Assembly (NCBI RefSeq): GCF_964204645.1
Contig: NC_134025.1
Span: forward strand, 18,814,001 to 18,878,000
From: Tubulanus polymorphus
Lineage: Eukaryota; Nemertea; Palaeonemertea; Tubulaniformes; Tubulanidae
DNA: 64,000 nt
Reading direction: 5' to 3'
Shown: one piece after another, positions 56,001 to 64,000 of the stretch
How positions within the stretch are numbered: the stretch's first letter is position 1
Layout of the letters: each line of letters begins with the position of its first letter
The notes under the pieces: model-generated
The model's input: only the letters and a program-made list of their open reading frames with translations
Database searches by the model: none
What the model was told of the DNA's origin: nothing
Position numbers and translations under genes: made by a program

Positions 56001-58471
56001 TCACTAAACCTAAGACCCCCTAAACCTAAGACCTAAGATCTAAGACCTGTTAGGTCTTATGTTTAGGGGGTCTTAGGTTTAGTGACACCTATATATGATA
56101 TACTTAACCTAAGACCCATAAACCTAAGGCCCCCAAATATCTCGTCCAAAGTACACAAATAACGAATTAGAGCCAGGTCCTATGTTTATGGGTCTTAGGT
56201 TTAGTGACACCTATATATAATATACTAAACCTACTAAACCTAAGACCCATAAACCTAAGACCCTCAAATATCTGATAAATAAACCAGATTTAAATAGGCC
56301 ATCGATGGAAATTTTAACTAATATCTATACATGTATATTAGAACCATTTTGAATAGTCTAAAGTACACAAATAATGATTTAGAGTCGGGTCTTAGGTTTA
56401 TGGGTCTTAGGTTTAGTGACACCTATATATATTATACTAAACCTAAGACCCATAAACCTAAGATCCTCAAATATCTCGTCTCTGATAAATGAACCAGATT
56501 TAAATAGGCCATCGATGGATCATTTTTACTGATACTTATATATTAGAACTTCAAAGTACACAAATAACGAGATATTTGGGGGTCTTATGTTTATGGGTCT
56601 TAGTTTAAGTGACACCTATATATGATATACTAAACATAAGACCCATAAACATAAGACCCCCAAATATCTCGTCTCTGATAAAGATGCCTTTAATATATCT
56701 ATACCTAAAGAATAGATTGATCATGCGTTAAATACATGATAGATCCATCATCGTTACGGCTAGAGAGTTAAACTACATCGGCTGCTGCCGTATGAGCTTA
56801 ATTTTCTTGATTCAAAAGAAAATGTGTGGAGAAAATCTTTGTGAAAATAGACAACTGTAATAATCGGAAGGCAAATGTGAAAATCCGAGAGTTTATCAAG
56901 CGATTGTCCTCGGGAAAATAGAATGCAAAATGCATAATAATAGTCAACTTTTAAGCGCTGCAGAAATGGGAAACAAGTTGTCGAGTTCTTTAGTTTAAAT
57001 ATGGTCAATAATATCTCTAAATTGGACTGCAAGTTTTTTTTTTCATTCTGCATAAAAAAGAAATTGCCATGATGACAACAGGCCTACACATGGCTGTGCT
57101 ATTAAGATAATTTCGTAATGGCTTAAAACAGGTGTACGATACAAATATATCATAAATCACGAAAAAAACAGGTCCCGCTAAACGTCTGTAAATCGCAGAT
57201 GTCGAATGACCTATTTATTTTAGTTGTTCTCCAACTTAGTGTCAGCGGAACACAACAGGCTGAGTTTAAATGATCTTATTCAACCAAATAACTCTCCTCA
57301 TCGAGCTACATTTTTTTTAATATTCATTCTTTTTTTCTAGAGATTTACAAGTAGCTGGTGAACTGACACATGTATTTTAGAACCATTTTTAAATCGTCCA
57401 AAGTACACAAAATAATGAATTAGAGTCGGGTCTTATGTTTATGGGTCTTATGTTTAGTGACACCTATATATAATATACTAAACCTAAGACCTATAAACCT
57501 AGGACCCTCAAATATCTTGTCTCTGATAAATAAACCAAATTTGAATAGGCCATCGATGGATCATTTTAACTAATATCTATATATTAGAACCATTTTGAAT
57601 AGTCTAAAGTACACAAATAATGATTTAGAGTCGGGTCTTAGGTTAATGGGTCTTAGGTTTAGTGACACCTATATATATTATACTAAACCTAATCCCCATA
57701 AACCTAAGACCCCCAAATATCTCGTCTCTGATAAATGAACCAGATTTAAATAGGCCATCGATGGATCATTTTAACTGATACTAATATATTAGAACTTCAA
57801 AGTACACAAATAACGATATATTTGGGGGTCTTATGTTTATGGGTCTTAGGTTTAGTGACACCTATATATGATATACTAAACATAAGACCCATAAACATAA
57901 GACCTCCAAATATCTCGTCTCTGATAAAGATGCCTTTAATATATCTATACCTAAAGAATAGAGTGATCATGCGTTAAATACATGATAGATCCATCATCGT
58001 TACGGCTAGAGAGTTCAAACTACATCGGCTGCTGCCGTATGAGCTTAATTGTCTTGATTCAAAAGAAAATGTGTGGAGAAAATCTTTGTGAAAAGAGACA
58101 ACTGTAATAATCGGAAGGAAAATGTGAAAATCCGAGAGTTTATCAAGCGATTGTCCTCGGAAAAATAGAATGCAAATTGCATAATAATAGTCAACTTTTA
58201 AGCGCTGCAGAAATGGGAAACAAGTTGTCGAGTTCTTTAGTTTAAGTATGGTCAATAATATCTCTCAATTGGACTGCAAGTTTTTTTTTCATTCTGCTTA
58301 AAAAGAAATTGCCATTATGACAACAGGCCTACACATGACTGTGCTATTAAGATAATTTCGTAATGGCTTAAAACAGGTGTACGATACAAATAGATCATAA
58401 ATCACGAAAAAAAACTATCAGGTCCCGCTAAACGTCTGTAAATCGCAGATGTCGAATTACCTATTTATTAG
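56000..58471. repeat. Palindromic CCTAAGACC repeats in a ~1.25-kb tandem duplication
   Basis: At least seven palindromes (about 56024-56150, 56178-56270, 56386-56475, 56566-56672, 57417-57510, 57632-57725, 57810-57915) have arms of TTTGGGGGTCTTATGTTTAT-like sequence and a constant centre GTGACACCTATATATGATAT. The block 56145-57229 is repeated at 57395-58471 with an offset of about 1246 bases, including the non-palindromic part with GATGCCTTTAATATATCTAT. Minus-strand frames of 93-97 residues in both copies are simply carried along by the duplication. Confidence 0.85.
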
Positions 58472-59116
58472 GGTTTCTGCTGCTTTCGCAGAAAACCTCT
58501 TGTATTCCTGTTGATTAATGGTCCACTTCCCAGCCAAAAATTTTTCATAAAATGTAACTCCTCTCAGATTCGACTACCAAGAGCTTATAAACGTAATTTT
58601 GAATTCTGTCAGAAATATAACTCAGCGCCTGACCATTTCGAATTTGCGTATAGTCATCTATTATGAATTAATCCCGCATAATTACCGGGTCTAAACAGCG
58701 ACAAGAATAACGCAAAGAATCGTCATCCATTGATAAAAGTGCACCCCTAAGAGCCTAAAATTTACCGCACGACCTTGAGCATCATAGTCAACCGTAAATC
58801 ACGGAATCAGACTTACAAATTAGTCCGGATCCGTCATTTTCCACGAACGATAACTACAGCGGGTGCGTAATAAGTGTCTTATTAATGAAACATGGTGGAT
58901 GGTTGAAATTATTTTCGGCTTAAATTTATCGCGAGTTTTAGGACCTTAATGAATTTCACGAAACCACGATCCTTAAAATGAGTCAATTGGTTAATTCTAT
59001 TCGTAAATCAATTTACGTTGGCTTCATTTCCTGAAGATTTCTGGCTCGATTCAACGTAATATGGACAGAAATGGTAGGAATTTTCATACGGAATTTTACT
59101 TCCGCGTTTACTCGAC
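58472..59116. other. Left flank of Polinton 2, non-coding
   Basis: No gene recognised. The last six bases before the element are CTCGAC (59111-59116), the expected place of a target duplication; the other end is outside the window. Confidence 0.4.
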
Positions 59117-59322
59117 AGTAATAGGAGTTTAGTTGTTTCATACCAAAGGTCGAAAGGTCGAGCCCGAGAAATTTTCCAAATGTTAAAATAACAATAATTT
59201 CTACTTGAATTAGTCGCGTACACTCCTAATTCAAGTAGAAATTATTATTATTTTAACATTTGGAAAATTTATCAACCTCAACCTTTCGACCTTTGATATG
59301 AAACAACTAAACCCCTATTACT
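59117..59322. other. 206-bp terminal palindrome of Polinton 2
   Basis: Ends AGTAATAGGAGTTTAGTTGT and its reverse (near 59303-59322) pair, as do ATTTTCCAAATGTTAAAATA and its reverse. The apex reads AATTAG-TCGCGTACACTC-CTAATT. Only one base of the 12-base apex differs from Polinton 1, although much of the arms differ. Confidence 0.92.
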
Positions 59323-59404
59323 CTTAAAATATTCATATATATATGAATAACATTTAAATCATTGAACTTCTAAAATCAATTTTAATAAAAAATTTAGTAT
59401 TAAA

Positions 59405-62400
59405 ATGGAAGCAAATAAGTACTACTGCCCAACATGTAATATCGATATAGATAAATCCCAAAAAGCAAGACACAATAAAACTAGAACACATTTAGAGAAT
59501 AAATTGAAACTAGAATATAAAGATGATATATTAGAAACTAAATTAGAAGAATTAAAGGATGAAAAAGAAACATACAAATGTGATATATGTAATCAATCAT
59601 TCAGTGATAAAAGATATTATAAAGAACATTTAAAATCTATAAGTCATATTAGAAATAAGAATAATGATATTTTAGGTGAAGATTATTTTGATAATGATAA
59701 CGATAAGAAACATAAGACAATTAAAAGAATAAAAAATAAATTAAACAATAAAAGACCATATATGGAAGATGTAAGAAATTATATTAATTCATTAGATAAT
59801 AAAAAAGATATAGAGATAACCGAAGCATTTAAAAGTGATATTGGTCCAGCAGCTATCGAGTTTAAATTTCATAAAAGTAAAACAATAGAAGAAAATAAAA
59901 AACATTTAGAAAATATGAAAGAAATAATAAAAATAATTACAGATGTTGAATATCCTAAAATTAGTATATCAGTTAAAGTAAAGTTTATAAAATCTGAAGA
60001 TAAACCAATATATAATATAAATTCTCATTCACAACATATTATATCTAAACAACATATAGATGATAAATTAGATAAATGTTATAATGAAATAAAAACTAAA
60101 ATAGAAGAGAAATATTTTGAAGGATCTGGTTTAATATTTGATGAGATAATATTTATAACTTTACATGTTTATAACACAAAATATAATAAGTTAACTAAAT
60201 CAAAACCAATTGATGAAAATAATTTATCATATTATAAAGATGATAGTATAAATGGAACAAGTTATATTAAACTACCATTTAAAACTAATGGTGTAATAAA
60301 TATACAAAATTTTGATAATAAATGTTTTCTATGGGTTATAATAAGTTGTTTACATCCAACAGAAGATATTACACACAGTTTTAGATTAACTCATTATAAA
60401 CCATTTGAAAATAATTATAAGATAGATAAGTATCCTGTTAGAATTAAAAACATCCCAAAAATAGAAAGAGATAATAATATAAAGATAAATGTATTTGATT
60501 TAATCAAATTACCAAATACAAAAGGAAATAATATTAAACATTATACATTAGAACCTTTATACCTATCAAAAGATTATGATTCAAATGATGTTATAGATAT
60601 ACTATATTATGAGAATCATTACATGTGGATTAAACAAATCGATTTATTTTTTAAATCAGAAAATGATTTTGATAATAAGATATATATATGTAGAAAATGT
60701 TTACATAAATTCAGAACTGAAGGTGCATTATTAAATCATAAACAACTATGTGATAATCATGATTATTGTAAATTAGTTTTACCAAATGAAAAGGATAAAA
60801 TATTAGAATTCAAAAAATATGATTACAAAAATAAAGTACCATTTGTAATATATGGAGATTTTGAATCATTAAATAAAGAATTAACAGATAAAGATAGAAA
60901 AGATATATATTATAAAAGAAAGAAATTAAATTCTAATGAAAGTGATTATTCAGATGAACCACCAATAACAAATACAATTAAAAAGATTCATCAATCAGCT
61001 GCAGCTTTCGGGTTATATATTAAATCTAATTATCCAGAACTAATCGAAAGTGAATATTATAATTATAGAAATGAAAATGTTATCAATCATTTTTGTGACA
61101 TTAATTGAATATGAAATAAGATTTAGTAAATTATTGAATACAAATAAAGAATTAATTATGACAGAAGAAGATAAAGAAGAATTTGAGTTTGCAGATAAAT
61201 GTTATTATTGTAATCAAGTATTCTATTCATCTGATAAAAAAGTAAGAGACCATAATCATTTGAATGGAAAGTTTAGAGGCGCTGCACATGAGAATTGTAA
61301 TTTGCAAGCAAAGAAAATCAATTTTGTCCCCATTATATTTCATAATCTATCAGGATATGATGCACATTTATTTATCAAACAGCTATGTTATAAAATAGAA
61401 GAAATCAATAATGAAATAGAAATATTAAATTCAAATAGATCAAAAGATAAAATACCAACTTATAAATTTAGAATGTTAGCTAAAACATCTGAGAATTATA
61501 TATCATTCCAATTTGGTTGTCTAAGATTTATAGATTCATATAGATTTTTAAGTAGTTCATTAGATAACTTATCAAAATCATTAGTTGATGATGAATTAAA
61601 GATATTAAAAGAATATTACCCAAATAATGATGATTTTAAATTAATGAGATATAAAGGAGCGATTCCATATTCTTTCTATAAAAATCATAATGATTTTAAA
61701 ATAACTGAATTATTGAAAGAACAATTTTATGATGAATTAAAAAATGAATATGTTAAAGATGAAGTCTATAATAGAACATTGAATATTTGGAATCATTTCG
61801 AAATTAAAAATCATGGACAATTAGTAGATTTATATTTAAAATCAGATGTATTATTATTAACCGATATATTCGAAAGGTTTAGAGATGTAAACCTAAAATA
61901 TTTTAACATTGATCCTTGTCATTGTTATTCATCACCAGGATTAACATGGGATTGTGGATTAAAATTTACAGATATAAAAATGGATTTGTTAACCAATATA
62001 GATCAATTACTATTATTTGAAAAATCTATAAGAGGAGGTGTTTCAGGTGTATTGGGTGATAGATATTTCAATGTAAATGATAATCCTGGATATAAATTAT
62101 TATACATAGATGCAAATAATCTTTATGGTTGGGCAATGATGGAACCACAACCTTATGGGATGTTTGAAATAACTGAAGTTTTACAAATTGATAAATTTGA
62201 TTGGAAGAAAAGAATCCTAGATATTGCAGATGATTCAGATATTGGTTACTTCTTCGTTGTAGATTTAGAATACCCTGAAAATATTAAATTCAAATCTAGA
62301 AATCTAGCATATTGTCCCGAACATAAAACTGTTAAACATGAAGAATTATCAAATTATCAAAAAAGAATTAAACCCGATAATCATATTCATACTGAAAAGT

Positions 62401-63434
62401 TAATGGTAACTCAAGAAAATAAATATAATTACGTTGTGCATTATAGAATGTTGAAGTTTTATTTGAATCAAGGAATGATTCTAAAAAAAGTACATAGATA
62501 TATTTCATTCAGTCAATCTAAATGGTTAGAAAAATATATAGATTTTAATACTACACAGAGAACTAAAGCTAAAACTGATTTTGAGAAGGATTTCTTCAAA
62601 CTAATGAATAATGCATTCTATGGAAAAACTTGTGAAAATATTAGAAATAGAAATGATATTGAGTTAGTTAGTAATGGTAAAAGGATAAGGCATTTACAAT
62701 CATATCCTAAGTTTATAGGTAACAGAATATTTGATGAAAATTTAGCAGCAGTTAAGATGAGAAGAACTTCTATGAAGTTCAATAAACCTATTTATGTTGG
62801 TGCATCAGTTCTAGAAATTTCAAAATTATTAATGTATCAATTTTACTATAACATATTACAACCCCATTTTGGAGAAAAACACATAGAAATTCTATACTTT
62901 GATACAGATTCTTACATATTAAAGATAAAAACTGATAACATAACAGATGATTTAAAAACATTAAAACATCATTTTGATTTCAGTAACTATCCAAAAAATC
63001 ATGAATTGTTTAGCAATGATAATAAAAAAGTTCCAGGGAAGTTTAAGGATGAATTAGGTGGTGAAGAAATGATAGAGTTCATTGGTATTATATCTAAAAT
63101 GTATTCATATAAAACTAAAGAACATGAAGCTAAAAAGTTAAAAGGAATAACCAAAAGCGTTGTTGAAAAGAATATTCATTTTAAAGATTACATCAATTGT
63201 ATATTTAATGAAGAAGTTAGAAAACATAAGATGAAATGTTTAAGATCTGAAGATCATGAAATGTATATTGAAGAGATAGAGAAGATAAGTCTAAACCCAT
63301 TTGATGATAAAAGATATATTTTAGATGATGGAATCCACACAGTCGCCTATGGTTGCAATTTAGATGAATATATAAAATTCAAAAGAGAAGAAACAAAAGA
63401 AAATGAGATTATGAAAAGGATTCTAACGTGTTAA
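59405..63434 (+). pseudogene. Protein-primed DNA polymerase B of Polinton 2, one frameshift
   Basis: ATG 59405 opens the same protein as in Polinton 1: two N-terminal C2H2 fingers, the CFLWVIISCLHP region, CRKC finger, exo I YGDFES, HNH-like CYYC...RDHNHLNGK, NLSGYD, DANNLYGW (near 62110), NNAFYGK, YFDTDS (near 62895). It proves that fingers and polymerase are one continuous reading frame, since the first 567 codons are unbroken across the place where Polinton 1 is frameshifted. The only clear lesion is a small deletion near 61099, between exo I and the HNH-like part. The end TKENEIMKRILTC matches Polinton 1. Confidence 0.93.
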
Positions 63435-63462
63435 TCAATTTCAATAAAAATTTGTATAATAA

Positions 63463-63804
63463 ATGGAGAGTAAACAAGTACACAGTGAATTCTTAGATAG
63501 AATTAAAGATACTTCAAGCGTCAAATCTGTAGATTATAAATTTAAAAAACTAACTGAGTTAACAATTCACAAGAAATATTTAATTACAAATATTGTTACA
63601 GTTACTAATAAATATGGAGATAAATTAGTAATTCATTTAGAATATGAAGGATTAAAAGGAAATAAATATAAATTCAGAACTTATTTACCAGATAGATTTC
63701 ATAGATTATCAAGTGAAGATCTAGAAGAATTATGTTCTGGAGATTTCTATTTCGTATACAAAGGTAAGAATGAAAAAGGGCACCATGAAATAGATTTCGA
63801 ATGA
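63463..63804 (+). CDS. Small conserved Polinton protein, unknown (113 aa)
   Basis: ATG 63463 in TGTATAATAAATG. Homologue of 15131-15484, with a shorter N-terminal (MESKQVHSEF...) and substitutions such as LEYEGLKGNKYKF. The GKNEKGHHEIDFE end is identical. Intact. Probably beta-rich; role unknown. Confidence 0.75.
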   Translation: MESKQVHSEFLDRIKDTSSVKSVDYKFKKLTELTIHKKYLITNIVTVTNKYGDKLVIHLEYEGLKGNKYKFRTYLPDRFHRLSSEDLEELCSGDFYFVYKGKNEKGHHEIDFE

Positions 63805-63819
63805 AAATATGTAAAATAA

Positions 63820-64000
63820 ATGGTAGAATTAAAAGAATACAGAATATTTGTTGATTCTAGAAAACTTACAAATTATAAATCACATAATTTATTAGTACAA
63901 TTAGATAGAGAATTTAAGAATTGTGTAGATTTAAAATTAGTAAATATAAGTTTATGTAATTCTTTTTACAATGTATCGGATAAGTCTATTGAACATAGAG
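63820..64000 (+). CDS. Penton-like protein of Polinton 2, N-terminal part (partial)
   Basis: ATG 63820 (GTAAAATAAATG) opens MVELKEYRIFVDSRKLTNYK..., nearly identical to 15499 onward, and runs off the window edge at about residue 60. No lesion in the visible part. Confidence 0.75.
   Translation, partial: MVELKEYRIFVDSRKLTNYKSHNLLVQLDREFKNCVDLKLVNISLCNSFYNVSDKSIEHR

Larger units (their letters stand above)
59117..64000 (+). mobile_element. Polinton 2, left part (cut by window edge)
   Basis: It starts AGTAATAGG like Polinton 1 and carries the same gene order (polymerase, small protein, penton-like). Coding parts are closely similar to Polinton 1, but the terminal palindrome differs in its arms. 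The spacer between palindrome and polymerase is much shorter (about 80 bp against 240), lacking the TATAAAAG box. Confidence 0.93.

Noticed and set aside
56760-58255. A conserved minus-strand protein (93-97 residues in two copies)
   Set aside because: Both copies lie in a ~1.25-kb duplication with similar conservation outside the frame, so the match shows duplication and not coding constraint.
56000-58471. Telomere-like repeats (CCTAAA/CCTAAG words)
   Set aside because: The words lie in spaced inverted palindromes and are not head-to-tail TTAGGG-type units.

Overview
The window is eukaryotic and almost certainly from an invertebrate animal genome, plausibly a mollusc or another marine lophotrochozoan. 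The sequence shows intron-split genes, several non-LTR, LTR, BEL/Pao and Penelope-like retroelements, MITEs and many mini- and microsatellites. There are no bacterial-type operons outside the virus-like elements. The phylum is an inference and no host housekeeping gene settles it.

The centrepiece is a complete Maverick/Polinton (adintovirus-like) element at 10621-27123, 16,503 bp long. It has a 6-bp target duplication (AACCAG) and 375-bp terminal inverted repeats that differ at one position. It is very AT-rich compared with its flanks. The left gene block points right: protein-primed DNA polymerase B with N-terminal zinc fingers, a small protein, a penton-like protein, four small mostly membrane proteins, a conserved unknown protein, the double-jelly-roll major capsid protein and a zinc-finger protein with a 24-bp repeat. 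The right block points left: packaging ATPase, chromodomain integrase, a basic membrane protein, an unknown protein and an HNH endonuclease. The blocks converge on a repeat-rich spacer (21402-21758). Almost every gene starts with a TAAATG-type leader. Many genes carry frameshifts or stop codons, and the ATPase P-loop lysine is Gln. I found no adenain-like protease.

Two relatives are present. The left 4.9 kb of a second Polinton occupies 59117-64000, with its own palindromic terminus and its own polymerase lesion. A 2.7-kb fragment lies at 48283-50998 (unknown protein, membrane protein, integrase), and its integrase is split by a 917-bp Penelope-like foldback insertion with a 13-bp target duplication.

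Layout: 1-5009, a transposase-like gene whose intron holds a ~200-bp tandem array. 5690-7148, a LINE 3' end, a 64-bp minisatellite and a MITE. 7270-10600, dispersed AT-rich repeats. 10621-27123, Polinton 1. 27425-28427 and 34158-34475, dispersed repeat plus one minisatellite array split by a Ty3/gypsy element (28428-34157). 34476-38800, non-coding DNA with foldback and tandem repeats. 39284-42856, a decayed BEL/Pao pol gene with LINE insertions. 42930-45030, unrecognised ORFs. 45346-46660, an integrase-core transposase. 48283-50998, Polinton fragment. 50999-52030, exons of an unrecognised gene. 52995-56000, a decayed multi-copy protein gene. 56000-58471, a duplicated block of palindromes. 59117-64000, Polinton 2.

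The most unusual signals are four. Each Polinton end is a ~190-206-bp palindrome whose two arms have changed together while a short apical loop stayed constant. A palindromic mini-element sits in frame inside Polinton genes. A four-fold hairpin repeat near the right end of Polinton 1 shows compensatory base changes. The TAAATG start signature recalls poxvirus late promoters.
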